Source: Vesta saturnalis
Lineage: Eukaryota > Arthropoda > Insecta > Coleoptera > Lampyridae
Length of the DNA stretch: 64,000 nt
NCBI GenBank assembly: GCA_036346205.1
Contig: JARFJB010001948.1
Coordinates: 158,501 to 222,500, forward strand
Direction of reading: 5' to 3'
The notes under the pieces were generated by a model that ran no database searches, had not been told where the DNA came from, and saw only the letters and a list, made by a program, of their open reading frames with translations. Made by a program: the position numbers and the translations under genes. This document shows, piece after piece, positions 1 to 11,925 of the stretch. The stretch's first letter is position 1, and the number at the start of each line of letters is the position of its first letter.

Positions 1-159
1 ACACTTCGGTCATAAGAAAGTAAAATATCCTTCGTCAAGTAGATGTGACACCATTTTCATACATAAATACCACTATGGAATGAAGTCAGATCTACATTGA
101 TCAAAAAGTTGTGGTTGGGTTAAATGGAGACCTCTTTTAGAATTCCCAAAATTGATTGA

Positions 160-470
160 TGATTTCTTGTTCCAGGATACAAATCCTAACGAAATTTCAA
201 CTCAATCGCTCATTTGTTCCGAAATACATTCAAAAAAGTAAAAAAATGCGGGGAAACAAATAAAAAATAAATGGTTGATTTACTCCGAAGACCTCTTCAA
301 AGCAACACCAAAATTGTCCCCAATTTGAATCCTGGGCAAATTTCAACTCAATTGATTTACTTCTTCAGAAAAATAGGGTTTGTTTATACCCTTATGGAAT
401 TCTTGCTCTACAACACTAATCCTGACGAAATTTCAACTCAATTGGTCCACTTGCTTGAATGTAAATAAAT
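160..470. repeat. Three degenerate copies of a short motif in IBTK intron 4
   Basis: A motif close to AATCCTGACGAAATTTCAAC followed by TCAATTG occurs near 183-210, 326-352 and 417-443, with related sequence between copies (GACCTCTT..., CCAAAATTG...). The spacing is uneven, about 143 and 91 bases, so this is a decayed tandem or clustered repeat. A 65-codon open frame across it (271-468) repeats an ISTQL-like string because of the repeat and is not treated as a gene. The rest of 1-746 is AT-rich intron sequence downstream of the exon 4 donor. Confidence 0.55.
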
Positions 471-746
471 AAAAAAAAAAAGAATTTGTTAATGTAGTAG
501 TCCCTTTAAGGGGTGTTCAGGACGCCTCCAAAATTAATGGAATGATTACTTAGGTAATCTTGAATTATTATGTATAAAGCTGCCGAACATTCAATATTTT
601 TTGCATTTTTTCATTATTTTTCCAAACCTATCGCAACATCATTTTCATACATGATGTATTAAAATGAAAAGATAAATTACTATTTCCACAATATTTAGGA
701 GATATCCACGAATATGAATAAACATAAAAGAAGATGATTGTCTTAC

Positions 747-1179
747 CTGTAATACTGCATAATTCCTCCCTTTAAAGTCACTACTAATTGATAAAGCTCT
801 ATGAACATTTGGTATTTTAGTTAACTTGATTAATTGTCCAGAATCAATGAATTCATTAAAATCACTTTTCTGTATGTGTAAAGTATTCTCCACTGACTTC
901 AATTTTCGAGGTTTTATAGTTCCTCGAAAAGCTTCACCATCATTTGTTACAAACAGCATTTCATTTAAGTTAAAAGTAACTTGGCGAATATTTAACGAAC
1001 GGTTAATAGTAAATATACAGCGTGCGAATTGAGGAGAAGAGCTTTGCCACAAATATAAATTTCCATCGTTACTTAATGTAATGACTTTTAACTCATTGTT
1101 TGCTTCTGTTAATAAACTATTATCTAATTTTTCATTCAATTTTCCACCAACTACGCTTAAGGAAATTAGATTTAATTGT
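747..1179 (-). CDS. IBTK: IBTK exon 4 (end of the RCC1-repeat region)
   Basis: Fourth coding exon of the inhibitor of Bruton tyrosine kinase gene, a cytoplasmic scaffold with ankyrin, RCC1 and BTB domains that in other animals binds BTK and acts as a CUL3 substrate adaptor. The exon follows a pyrimidine-rich acceptor (TTTTTTGTTCACAG) and ends at CAG|GTAAGA (747/746). Its 433 bases complete the codon split with exon 3 and then encode 144 residues, including QLNLISLSVVGGK, LYLWQSSS, the family-typical MLFVTNDGEAFRG string and HRALSIS...AVLQ. The longer open frame runs past both ends (645-1205) into intron sequence. The exon ends in phase 0; the two BTB domains should lie beyond base 1. The match to the IBTK family is from recalled motif order, not a search. 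Confidence 0.9.
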
Positions 1180-1683
1180 CTGTGAACAAAAAACATTATT
1201 AACATTTTTATTTGATTTTTTGCACAGTGAGTGTTTAAACTTTAGTTTACGCCATTTAAATAAAGAGTAAAATCAACATTTATTCCCAAAGGATTTAGTC
1301 ATCTTGGATATCCAATCTGACAATTTTATGCATCACAAAACACACACTTTAGAAAAGTTGTTTGTAATGAAATATTTGTTATTTGCTGCTGTTAATAATA
1401 ATTGATAGATGACGTTGCAACAGATACGAATCCAATTGAGTAGGAACATATCAAGACTTCAATTAAGATGTCAATTTAAAAATATCAACATGATTTTAAT
1501 AGCTGATTTAAAATAATTTTGGTATATTACGATACAAGTGCGATGCCATTGATTTAATTTTTGTTTTTTGAGTTTGTTTCTCTACTCATAACTGCTCTCT
1601 CCATTCTAAATGTAAACTGTTATAGCAACGTCATGATACATAACTTTTAGCAGTTCAACAAACAATTGTTATTCTGAAGTGTA
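1180..1683. other. IBTK intron 3, AT-rich, no gene seen
   Basis: This stretch lies between the exon 4 acceptor and the first transposon of intron 3. It is AT-rich, with no open frame of note and no repeat that I recognise. Confidence 0.5.
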
Positions 1684-3935
1684 CAAAATTTGGGATGTCT
1701 ATTTTAGGATACGGAGATCCAAATTTGACATTTGCAATGTTGCCAGATTTGCCATAGAACATCTACTAAATAATTCAAATTTGACATGGTAATGAATGAT
1801 ATATAAACACAAACAATAACATTTCACTAATTATAAACACAATAAAAATATCCAATCATAATAATAAATTGTTACAATACCTTTAAAATGGTCAACTCTA
1901 ACAATCGAAACTGAAACAAACAAGAGCGGAAATAACCAGCAATAATAAGTCCCATGCTCGATGCGCCAGTATAATGTGATGTGAAAATAGTATAAAATTT
2001 AATAATATAATAAATAAATTGGTTGTAAGGGTGTTCTCATAACAAATCGTTAAACTAATTCGAGATACAAACCATTCACCAAAAATAATGGCTATGACTC
2101 AGTCAGTAAATTAAAGTAGGGTGGTTCATTCTTTTGATTTGCTTAATTATCACAATTTTATGCTGTGTTGTTTTCGCTTAACATAAATAAAAAAATGCGA
2201 TGTAACACTAATAAAAATGATCTCGGGCGCCAAGTTATTTTTTTAATTATGCTCGGAATAACTAAACCCAGGTTGTTTACAATAAAAATTCTATCAAAAT
2301 GTAAAAAATAAAATATATACAAACTATGTTTATTAACAGTTAAAATGATAGGGTTAAATAAAATATATCTTAAAACTAGTTATAGCCTTAAATTACTAAC
2401 TAATTGTTATAAATATAAATACCTGTTCGTAAAATTTTGTACACAAACTTTTTAATAACCTTTGGTATCTAAACGATTACGGAAATGTCAACCAAGGTGA
2501 TGACATCTTGGCACCAATATTGCGCAATATCTCGAAATTATTTCTTATAAATTTGTCTTCTTGAAATTGAATAAACCAATATTTATTGTATTCTTTTGAA
2601 GGTTCAAAATAAATAATGGAATCCACATTCAGATCTGCATTAAAAGCAAAACGCCATCATAAAATGAAAGCGTACGTAACAGTATCTAACGGCGTACCAC
2701 AAGAAGTAAGAAAAAAAATGGTCAGATGATGACGCGTTGCGCGAAAACATTTGCGCAAAGAATTAAGTCAACGATATGAGCAGAAAAAAATAATTTAAAG
2801 AAACCTTTAAGAAGATATGCACTTAAGTTACACCAAAATGCAAATTAAGTTGCCTACCTCATACTTACAAATCATTAATAAATAAAATTTTTCTTATATT
2901 TACAACTAAATGAATGAAGAACTTAAATTACGGTATATTTTAATACAACTCAAAATGGGTTATTACAAACTGAATTTTTCAAGTACCCCCAATATTATAA
3001 ATACTATCTCGTCTACCAATCCATCGTCCGGGAAATATCTCATCTAAATAACGCCGAACATTTATACCAAAATGAGCTGGAACTCCATCTTGTTGAAACC
3101 ATATCTGATTAAAATTGGCTCCAAGGAAGTTTCTCAGTGTAGGTACAATTTCATTTTTAAGTAGTATTTTGTACTTATCTAACGTTAAATTTCCTTCGAT
3201 AAAGAACGGTCCAATTAACTGAGTACCCTCTATACCTGACTATACATTTAATTTTTGTGGTCCATGAGTATGGTTTTCACGCATCCAGTACCTTAAATTA
3301 TGTCGTTTTACACTCCCACACGGTGTAAAGGTTGCGTGGTCGGAAAAACATGTTAATGACATTTCCGTCCTTTTTAATTTTATCCATCATTATCTCAGTA
3401 AACTTTAATCTACGGTCGAAGTCATCTTCACTTAATTCTTGCAATAAATGAATTTTGTATGGTTAATATTTATTCTTATTTAATACACCTGAGACTGAAG
3501 AATGACCTATATCATGTAATTGTGCAACCCTACGTGAGGATGTATGTGGATCTTCAACGAAACTCTGCATTATATCTAAAGTTTTGTTGTCATTTATAAC
3601 TGGTTTTGATCTACTTGATCGGTATCTATATTTTACTCCTCCAGAGTCCTCAAAGCGCTTTACACTTTTTTTTGTACTGTAGCCTTATGGATAGGACAAC
3701 GGTTTGGGAAAGTATTGTTGAACAAGTTGGCTACTACACCATATGATCTTTTTCTGTTGCCGTCCCCTCTCATCATTAGAATAGTAATGCGTTGTTTTTC
3801 ATTAACAACCATTTTAGAGAAACAATTTACTTTACAAACTTGACTAATAATATCAGAGACACGGCAAATTTGGCAACATTGCAAATGTCAAATCTGGAAT
3901 CTCCTTATCCCAAAATAGGCTTATCCCAACTTTTG
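1684..3935 (-). mobile_element. Tc1/mariner-type transposon with ~78-bp TIRs
   Basis: The two ends are inverted copies: 1684-1761 matches the reverse complement of 3858-3935 with scattered differences. Both start CAAAA(T/G)TTGGGAT. They are flanked by TA at 1682-1683 and 3936-3937, the target-site duplication expected for this superfamily. The length is 2,252 bp, long for a mariner, and 1.8-2.9 kb holds unexplained AT-rich sequence that may include further insertions. A broken transposase lies in the right half on the minus strand. Confidence 0.75.
3000..3812 (-). pseudogene. Mariner-like transposase, broken
   Basis: The start is placed at the ATG at 3812-3810, giving a helix-turn-helix-like N-terminus (MVVNEKQRITILMMRGDGNR, then VVANLFNNTFPNRCPIHKATVQK). 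Downstream, in shifted frames, comes a second DNA-binding region (KRFEDSGGVKYRYRSSRSKP; SFVEDPHTSSRRVAQLHDIG) and then an LLQELSEDDFDRRLKFTEIM segment. Towards 3000 the catalytic domain is visible only as scattered pieces with stop codons. This is the insect IS630/Tc1-mariner type with a DDE catalytic core, which would excise and paste the element. It contains several frameshifts and stops and is certainly inactive. It lies inside the 1684-3935 TIR pair. Confidence 0.7.
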
Positions 3936-3939
3936 TACA

Positions 3940-4760
3940 ATTCGGACTAGCAATTTACGAGATAATTTGGCGTTTCTAGACTTTTGGTCCACTCTGAATA
4001 ATTGAGCACAGTCCCTAACACGCACGCTGAACAGCCAGACATTATCTTTTTGAGGAAGCATGTAGCTTACGGAACGCCAGAATCTCATATAAGAAGCTTT
4101 CCAAGCTCTAAAAACAGTATTATTGTACTTCTGCTGCAAAAACCACCGACTAGTCATGGGATCATCACATTCCAGAGGAACGATCAACATTTCTCCTTAA
4201 CTAACGTCAAACTATCATGACATCCATCTTTACCAAAAATGACTATAGATTCTAACATACAAGGGGCGCCATCTCTTATAAATGTAGAAATAGAGAACTG
4301 TATTCCAAAGGTAGAATTATTAAAGAAAGGACTTGTGTCACAACCTCATTAATCAAAGACAACTGCCTTGTTTGTAAAACTAAGCACTTCTAACGAATTA
4401 ACCAAAGAAAGATACACTTTATTGTTTTTTCATTCTAAATATAACAGATTAAATTGACTTGAGTAGTTCTATAATCTAAACATAATCTTAGTTTATGCTG
4501 TCACCGTGTGTGGAAATTCTAATTCACGTACGCCAGTTTTTTTTTAATTTTCACTTTATCGAATTTCGGGGTGTTTGTAACGTAGAAATTAATTCAATAC
4601 AGTGATGAATTTGTATTTAAAGACTGCTAATAGGAAAGTCATTTTTGTTAAATTGTCTTAGTACCGATGTTTAAACGCATAGATTATCTTGGTTTGCCGA
4701 ATTCGATTTTCACGCCTTGTGACGTTCTGATATTAGTATATTAGTTGTATGGAAGTGTAG
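3940..4760. other. IBTK intron 3, no gene recognised
   Basis: AT-rich sequence between the mariner-like element and the first MITE copy. It contains an 89-codon minus-strand open frame (4190-3921) that begins directly after a stop codon and runs into the mariner terminal repeat. I could not assign it. Confidence 0.4.
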
Positions 4761-4762
4761 TA

Positions 4763-5336
4763 CAGAGTGATTAATCTCAAGTGTATACCACGTGATCAAA
4801 ATATTTAAGTTGGTACCACTGATAGGTTGGTAAGAAGCTGTATTGCTCTAGCTACTTTAGACCATGGTTCGAGTAAAAACTACTATCAGTTTCAAATCTG
4901 TATGAAGGTCATTAACTTATACATATTATAAAATATTATCTTAATTTAAATAATGACTATTTTGTATTTGATTAGACTGCATCCCTATAAAATACTATAA
5001 AAGAAATAAAATATTATTTAATGATTGGATTACACCATTACAAAATAATGAATCTTAAGCATTTAAATGTTATAATTTCATTATAATTAAATAAAATTTA
5101 CAGTACATGTTTATGGAATGACAATGTCTTTTACAATTTTTTTTTACTCCTTAGGTACACATTAGTTATCACACTCAAGAAAATACAAAAGTGAAAAACG
5201 AAGGTATAATATGACATAAACTAAAACGACTAAAACCACACTAAAAATCCACAGTAGCCAACTGCAAAACACAACAATACTAACAACTAGGGATTTTTGT
5301 CATACCACTACAGTACACTTGAGATTGATCACGTTG
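4763..5336. mobile_element. MITE, copy A (574 bp)
   Basis: The ends are inverted: the left end begins CAGAGTGATTAATCTCAAGT and the right end, read backwards, CAACGTGATCAATCTCAAGT. TA flanks both sides (4761-4762, 5337-5338). A near-identical second copy, in the same orientation, is at 10251-10830. No coding capacity is seen, so it is a non-autonomous element probably moved by a Tc1/mariner-type transposase. Copy A differs from copy B in the middle, around 5100-5170 versus 10560-10660. Confidence 0.8.
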
Positions 5337-5719
5337 TATTTTGTAAATAGTCGATATATTTTTAATCGTTAGGTATATTTTCGATTGAGTTAAATTACGT
5401 TTTGAAAAATTACATTTAATATTGATATTATATACGTTGTAATAATCATAGTTTGCAAATTTAATTCATAGGCGACAAACTGTCGCATATATAGCTGTTG
5501 GCTATATACGTGATTTTAGGGTTCATTTTCCAAAGGGTCTTGGGTGTCTAGGGGTATTGGGTTTCAGTGATAACGTGTTCCAATCGTCGTGGGAATGCAG
5601 TTTGTTGGTATGATGTAATTTCTCTCGACCGTTTGTGAAAATGCATATGGTTTTTACCGCGTTTATAATTTGTTTCATGATTGGTAGTACTCAAGAGAAC
5701 AATACAAATGCCTCGGATT
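5337..5719. other. Spacer or 5' UTR of the adjacent non-LTR element
   Basis: This is non-coding sequence before the first recognisable non-LTR retrotransposon reading frame. Part of it (about 5450-5720, more G-rich than its surroundings) may be the element's 5' untranslated region, but the true 5' boundary cannot be fixed from one full-length copy. Confidence 0.35.
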
Positions 5720-5764
5720 AACCTGGCTACAAGGGCCGGTCAAGGTTGAAACAGACAGGCCCCG

Positions 5765-6420
5765 TTGCTGATGACTGTACAAGGAATGAATGGCGAGTCG
5801 GTACGTGGAATGTTAAGAGGTATGCATGGTAAAGAATTTGAAATTGCGAATGTAATGTACGAAAGACACCTTGATATTCTGTGTGTATCGGAGACAAAGC
5901 GCAAAGGAAAGGATTCTGTGGAGATGGAGGATGGCAGCCTAGCACTATTGTCAGGAGTTGATACTGAAGTGCATGGCGCAAAAGGAGTTGGGGTGATCAT
6001 AAGTGAACGTGTTGAACGTATGTAAGCCAAACGAAAAAGTAATGATACTGGGGAATATGAACGGATGGGTGGGGGTACAGAGAGAACATAGTGAATGCGT
6101 TCTAGGAAAGTTCGGAGACCAAAGAGTCAATGAGAATGGTGAACACCTGCTGAACATCTATGTGCAGAGAAGCCTGTTTGTATCCAGTACGTGGTTTAAA
6201 CATAAAACATATGTATACATGGCAAAGAGGTGAATCTAAAAGTATGATAGGCTTGATAGACTATGATGAACGGTTTAGAAACCTGGTGAGACACAAAAGT
6301 AATGCGCGGATCGGAGTGTGGATCGGACCACTTTTTGGTTGTAACGAGAGTGTGTTTAGGGTAAAAGTGGGTCTGGAGAACGAAAGCAAACGTAGTGCGA
6401 ACGTCCAGAATTAACGTTGA
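5765..6420 (+). pseudogene. AP-endonuclease domain of RTE-like element, broken
   Basis: Pieces in several frames spell the endonuclease: MHGKEFEIANVMYERHLDI, the catalytic-type LCVSETKRKGKD string, GAKGVGVIIS, then after a deletion MILGNMNGWVGVQRE (the N in the D-N-x-W-G catalytic block is retained), and a GSDHFLVVTR motif around 6325-6355. This domain nicks target DNA to prime reverse transcription. At least three frameshifts separate the pieces. Sequence between GVGVIIS and MILGNMNG that is partly present in the other copy is missing here. Confidence 0.75.
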
Positions 6421-7496
6421 CAAACTAGTGGATAATGGCGCAAAAATTAAATACGCAGATGCTGTGAATAAAGCGTTGAATGTGAATGAAACAGAGTGGA
6501 ACGAACAAATAAAAGACACTGACGTTTAAAGTGCATGGGTAAGCTTGAAAAACTCTGTTGTCAATTGTGCCGTGCGAATATGTGGAAGAGCGACTGTAGG
6601 TAGACAGAAAAAATGTGCTTGGTGGAATGAGTCGGTAAAAAAGGCAGTATGTAAGAAAAAAGGTGCGTACATGGCACTGATTTCTGCAAAAAAATGAGAC
6701 TGAGAAGAAGCAATTGTATGAGGTGTACAGATTAAGAAACAAAGAAGCGAAGAGGAAGTGATGGCTGTGGAAGGAGAGAAAATGCAGAATGACTTTGAGG
6801 GAAACAAAAAGCTCTTCTGGAAATGGGTCAAAAATACAGAACGCTGCAGGAGTGATGAATATTAGCAACGAAATAGTATGGGACGATTGTGAAGTGAGGA
6901 AATGCTGGCAAGAATATTTCGGAAAGCTGTACAATACTGAGGAAAGTAAGACTGAAGGGTTACATAAGGAGAATATAGAAGGAATGATGAATGAAACTGA
7001 GAAGGATATTGGAATAAATGAGGTAGAGAAAACGGTAGGAAGGTTGAAAAACGGCAAGGGAGCAGGCGAAGATGAAATCACTGGTGAAATGTTAAAGTAT
7101 GGTGGTGAAAAGCTTATACGAAGATTGTGTGAATTATTCAATGTATGCCTTATGTGTGGAAAAGTGCTGAGGGATTGGAAGAGCGTGATCATTGTACCAC
7201 TGTATAAGGGTAAGGGGGACAAGAGTGACTGTAAGAACTATAGAGGAATAAGTTTGCTCAGCGTGCCTGGTAAAGTATTTGGAAGAATACTGATTTGGGA
7301 TGAGAAAGGTGGGTTCATGTCAGGGAGAGGATGTGTCGATCAGATGATTGCTCCCTAGCAGGTGATCGAAAAGTGTTTAAAGGTAAAAAGGAAGTTGTAC
7401 TGTACGTTTGTAGATCTGGAGAAAGCATATGACAGAGTGAATAGGGAGAAGCTGTGGGAAATATTAAATGAATATGGTGAAAATAAAGGTCTAATT
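6421..7496 (+). pseudogene. Linker and N-terminal reverse transcriptase of RTE-like element, broken
   Basis: The linker reads KKCAWWNESVKKAV...AYMALISAK. The RT palm begins near 6790, with an open stretch to 7358 that contains VGRLKNGKGAGEDEITGEML, IIVPLYKGKGDKSDCKNYRG and ISLLSVPGKVFGRILI. A short deletion then joins this to a GRGCVDQMI piece, followed by LYCTFVDLEKAYDRVNREKL near 7395-7450, which carries the first RT aspartate (F-x-D). The frame ends at a stop next to a deletion at about 7496-7500, which removes the segment with the second catalytic motif that is still visible in the minus-strand copy (near 57890). Confidence 0.8.
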
Positions 7497-7498
7497 AA

Positions 7499-8290
7499 GT
7501 GAAAGTGCGGATGAGCTGCAAACCGCTCTTGAGAAAGTTTGATACAGTCTGTGAGAGCATGGACCAAAAGGTAAACGTGAACAAAACTAAGATTGTGGTG
7601 TGCAATCGGGAAGGTGGAAAGGAGAGTAGAGTATTTATTCTGCAAGATGAAATTGTGGAGCAAGTGGACGAGCTGGTATATCTCGGTAGAATGTTTACTG
7701 CAGATGGTACAATAGAGGGCGAGATTGGACGAAGGGTCAATGCTGGAAGGAAACAGATTGGAAGTATGTGGACGATAATGAGAAATGAAAGCATGAGCCT
7801 AGTTGCGAAACGAGCAATCTATAATGGTGTATTCGTCCCGTTAGTACTGCATGGAAGTGAGACATGGGTATGTCAAAAAAAAAAACACGAAAGAAAAGTA
7901 AATGCCGTGGGTATGAGATTCCTGAAAGGCGCATGTGGTAAAACGAGAAGGGACAAGATAAAAAATTAATGCATAATGACCGAGTGTGGTGAGGAAAAGT
8001 CGATGATGGATAGATATAAAAGTAGTACATTACGTTGGTTTGGTCACATTGAGAGAATGAACAACGCAATATTAACGAAACAAATATATGTGGGTGAGGT
8101 TAGAGGAATGGCCGGGCCTGGTAGGCCGCGTAAAACTTGGCTGAATTTAGTAGAATCTATGATAAAGGAAAGAAAGATAAGGAGTTTTAAAAATAAAAGG
8201 GCATTTCAGAGACAATGTATGAATCTTGCGAAAGCTAGGGAGGTATGCGGAGATAGGAAAGCATGGAGAAAGATTGTGAATGAAAAATAA
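7499..8290 (+). pseudogene. C-terminal RT/connection region of RTE-like element
   Basis: Two open pieces (7499-7969 and 7976-8290) are split by one frameshift. They encode LLRKFDTVCESMDQKVNVNK, VYLGRMFTADGTIEGEIGRR, SETWVCQKKKHERK, then LRWFGHIERMNNAILTKQI, GMAGPGRPRKTWLN and a final AREVCGDRKAWRKIV. The GRPRKTW and WFGHIERM strings are typical of the C-terminus of RTE-like elements in insects. The stop TAA at 8288-8290 is followed at once by the element's 3' end. Confidence 0.8.
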
Positions 8291-8352
8291 ATAAGAGGCA
8301 GGGATTGTTTTGCTCACCCCGCAAGGGAATGGCGTGAAGGTTAAGTTAAGTT

Positions 8353-10248
8353 ATTGGTTGTTGATCAATTTGAAGATGGCGAGAACTGAAAGTATGATTG
8401 ACCAGTCTTGGCTGAGATGTAGTGGAAGGCTCACGTGGTTGAGGCAGTTAACCGCGTACGTAGTGTCGGTGGCTGTTAAGTATCCGTCCTGGAGAATCGT
8501 GAACGCTTCGTAAGGTTTAATTGCACCTGTTGATGGATATCGTAGTGGCTCAACACTCCACAGATTGTATCGATTTATCGGCCTTTCGTGTCAGTATTGA
8601 ATTTCGAGAAAGGGGTTGTGTTTAATCAAGTGCACCCTATTAGTGAAGTATTTAATGTTTATTGCGGATTGAGTTTACCGATCATTAGTTGTTGAAGGAG
8701 CACACCAGTCACCGCGTGTAAAATCAGCCGACTTAATAGACAAAGAACTCACTGTATATAGAACTTTTGTAGATACATATAATAATCAGATTTCGTGTAA
8801 ATAATACCAGGTGTAATGGTTAATGTCACCAGGACTCTGAAATATCGGTTATTGCGTTAGTTCTTAGTTCTGTGTGTACAGATTTTTTAAATCCGTTAAC
8901 CAGCTAGTTAAAAGCTTAGCCTGTGAACTTGCCATTTGGTGATTGCTGAAATCGAGAGATCATATCCCGCGCAACCGCTAACGCTGTCGAGAAGGCCTCA
9001 AGAAATACCCAGAAGGTAATCCATTTGTTTGCCTATTTATTGTGATTGTGGTGGTTTTATGTAATTAACATTTTATACATAAAGTATCTAGTTACAAGCG
9101 GATAAACGCATTTGTTTTGTATTTGAATGTTTTAAGTCATTAACTTTTATAACAACTTGCTTTCATCCGTGCATTGAACAATTTATTTTGTTTATTTGTA
9201 TCTAAACTATATATCAAAATATCACGCTGTAAGATTGTTTACTTTTAAATTATCAGAATTGATCTTCGTATTTGTTTTGAGGTTTAATAAGGAACTTCAT
9301 ACTGAAAATTTCAAATTATATATAAGATTAGAGGAAGCGATTTAGTAAGGTTATTTCCGTTTAAGCGATTAATACTTAACATTTCAATTATGATTTCAGG
9401 ACAATATGCATTTGAACCGACGCTGGTGTATATTGTGTGTAATACTATTTATTTTGATTTATTTAATATATTGATAGTATAATGAATTTATCATTATTTG
9501 TAATCTCATCCCTGACCAGTGAAAAGCTATTAAGGCGGAATTTGGTGTTTTCAAATTCAAGTATAATATGTTTTAGTCAAGTTTAATTTTGTTTATCAAA
9601 TGTTGCTTGTTGTGAAAGTAATTCAATGGCAAATTCACGATCTGAAGTGATACATTTATTTATTTTTTTTCTAGCGTAACAAATTAAGAGCGATTGTTTA
9701 GTTTGTATTTGCTTTCTTTTGAGTTAGTTTAAGATAAAATTCTGTTAGATAACTAGTTAAATAACTTTATTTCCGAGATGCACACAATATTTGGTTCGAA
9801 ACAGGCATTATTTAGTAAAAAGGTCAAAACGTTTATCAAAATTTGCATTAATAATTAATGTGCCAGTTAGATTGCATTAACACTACACTTTATGAGTTAT
9901 GATTGCGGAATTCTTTCGAAATTTAGATTGGTGAAAAATGGAATGCCTAGGATAATTAAAAGGATATTACTAATTTAACTGTATTAGCGACGAAATTTGT
10001 GCATGTTAATGACGGTTTTGGAAAAAATAATTTTATTATGCCATGTAATGAGCACATTGAAGGCCGCTTCAAAATCATAGTCTGTAAGAATGTAATTGCT
10101 GGTGTTGAAAAATGTCATCTGCCATAAATTAGATGTAAGCTAAAGCGGTCAGTGTCAAAAAGTTGGTTGTAGAACGAGGGTGTCTGAAGATGCGTGATGA
10201 ATAAGTACTATACATAATATACGCTTGCAATAAATATATATAACTATA
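8353..10248. other. IBTK intron 3, about 1.9 kb with no gene
   Basis: AT-rich sequence with no long open frame and no motif that I recognise. It separates the RTE-like copy from MITE copy B. Confidence 0.5.
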
Positions 10249-10250
10249 TA

Positions 10251-10830
10251 CAGAGTGATCAATCTCAAGTGTACACCACGTGATCAAAATATTTAAGTTG
10301 GTACCACTGATAGCTACTCTAGAACATAGTTCGAGTAAAAACTACGATCAGTTTCAAATCTGTATGAAGCTCATTAACTTATACATATTATAAAATATTA
10401 TCTTAATTTAAATAATGACTATTTTGCATTTGATTAGACTGCATCCCTATAAAATACAACAAAAGAAATAAAATATTATTTAATGATTGGATTACATCAT
10501 TACAAAACAATGAATCTTAATTATTTAAATGTTATAATTTCATTATAATTAAATAAAATTTCCAGGACATGTTTGAAAATGGCATGACGATTAAAATCGA
10601 TATCACAGTTTGAAATTCAGAATATATAATTTGTCTTGATATAGACATTTTGTAAATAACTCAAGAAAATACAAAAGTGAAAAACGAGGGTATAATATGA
10701 CATAAACTAACAAACTAAAACGACTAAAACCACACTAAAAATCCAAAGCAGCCAACTGCAAAACACAATAATATTAACAACTCGGGATTTTTGTCATACC
10801 ACTACAGTACACTTGAGATTGATCACGTTG
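10251..10830. mobile_element. MITE, copy B (580 bp)
   Basis: Same element as 4763-5336, same orientation. The left end begins CAGAGTGATCAATCTCAAGT and the right end is its inverse, with TA at 10249-10250 and 10831-10832. The two copies share long stretches, for example the TAATGACTATTTTG block and the AAAACGACTAAAACCACAC block. Confidence 0.8.
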
Positions 10831-10832
10831 TA

Positions 10833-11728
10833 CATGTTATTAGAAGGAGATAGATGAAGGTAAGTAAACAATTCAGTGTTAGAATACGAAAGAAAATGCA
10901 ATAAGTCTCATTGCTACATTGAAACCAACTCAATTGCAAGTAGGAGAAGCACAAACATTTCTTATCATCCGAGGGTATGTATATCTATAATTTTATAAAT
11001 TAGACTGTAGATTATATAGCCTGATTCAAAGACTGCTAACTTTGTTATTTTCAGAGATAAGGCGATCAAATCAGCAAAGTTTCGAGACAATCTCAAACGA
11101 GTATTCAACAGAATACTGTCTATTGTTATACCAAATAAAAGGTTATTAGCTTTAGTTATTTACAAAGATCTTTAGTGTGGTATTAAATAATAAAACAATA
11201 GCAAGTGAAATTACAAAATATTCAATATTAAGCGAATTTTCAATAACGCAACACAAATAACAATTTTTTTAATCAAATACTTAAGGTGTTAAAAAATGTT
11301 ATCATTTTCTACGACACAATTTGAATTCAAGTCAATTGAAGTTAGAATTATGCAAATATGAGTTGACACTGTAGTAAGTTGAATCTGTATTTATAAACTT
11401 CATTTTTAACATACTCCCAAAGAAAAAAGTTTAGAAAAGTAACATACAGCGAGCGAAACATACAACACACACGATCGCGCATGCCTTCGCGCCTACCTGA
11501 ACGCAAGCAATCTCGCGGATAAGCGGGAACGTGTATATAGTGAACTGACTGGTGGCACGATGTGAAGAGATCTGTCGGGTTCTGATTTTTTGGTGAGGTT
11601 CGCCAGTAAGTTCTAATGTGTGTATGTTTGCGCATCAAGCATTCATTTCCAGTCAGTTATATCGTGATTACCACCAAGCATTAGTATAGATTTGTCTCCT
11701 TCCTAAAATAATATTTTTCAACAAAAAA
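10833..11728. other. IBTK intron 3, no gene; contains one arm of an inverted repeat
   Basis: No coding sequence is recognised. At 11479-11504 it holds a CGCGCATGCCTT...GCGCCTACCTGAA block whose inverted partner is at about 12441-12466. The 96-codon minus-strand frame here (11638-11348) has no family features. Confidence 0.45.
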
Positions 11729-11925
11729 ATGACTACTGAAAAAAAAATATTGACGGAATTTATACAATTATACAGGGAAAATACATGCTTGTGGAAAGTA
11801 ATAGCCATGGAGTATACGGACAAAAATAAAAAAGAGACTGTATACAAAGTTTCGTTAGATAAATTAAAAGAACTTAATCCAGATGCTGAGGCAGAAGACG
11901 TAAAAAGAAATATCTGTTGTGGAAC
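11729..11925 (+). pseudogene. MADF-domain (SANT/Myb-like) fragment
   Basis: The open frame starts at the ATG at 11729. Its first ~65 residues match the N-terminal half of a MADF domain: ILTEFIQLYRENTCLWKV (the acidic/aromatic first helix), YTDKNKKETVYKV and LDKLKELNPDAEAEDVKRNI. MADF domains bind DNA and occur both in insect regulators and as the accessory protein of PIF/Harbinger transposons. Homology stops at about 11910, where a short interspersed repeat takes over, so the remaining 25 codons to 12001 are repeat sequence. A Harbinger-type nuclease relic 0.85 kb downstream on the same strand suggests that this is the accessory gene of the same element. Confidence 0.65.

Larger units (their letters stand above)
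5720..8352 (+). mobile_element. RTE-like non-LTR retrotransposon, copy 1 (degenerate)
   Basis: The order is AP-type endonuclease, linker, reverse transcriptase and a C-terminal WFGHIERM...GRPRKTW region, all on the plus strand. The 3' end reads AATAAATAAGAGGCAGGGAT and then a short TTAAG-type tail (8337-8352). The second copy on the minus strand (57020-59450) ends in the same 3' sequence with a TTATG-type tail. A short simple-repeat tail in place of poly(A) is common in RTE/CR1-like elements. Many frameshifts and two internal deletions make it inactive. It was copied through RNA by target-primed reverse transcription. Confidence 0.8.

Noticed and set aside
3921..4190. 89-codon minus-strand frame as a gene (RWFLQQKYNNT...)
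   Set aside because: It starts directly after a stop codon and ends inside the mariner terminal repeat. The RWFLQQ string vaguely recalls Tc1 transposases, but no other motif supports it.
6425..7222. 265-codon minus-strand frame
   Set aside because: It lies antisense to the RTE-like reverse transcriptase, whose plus-strand motifs are clear.
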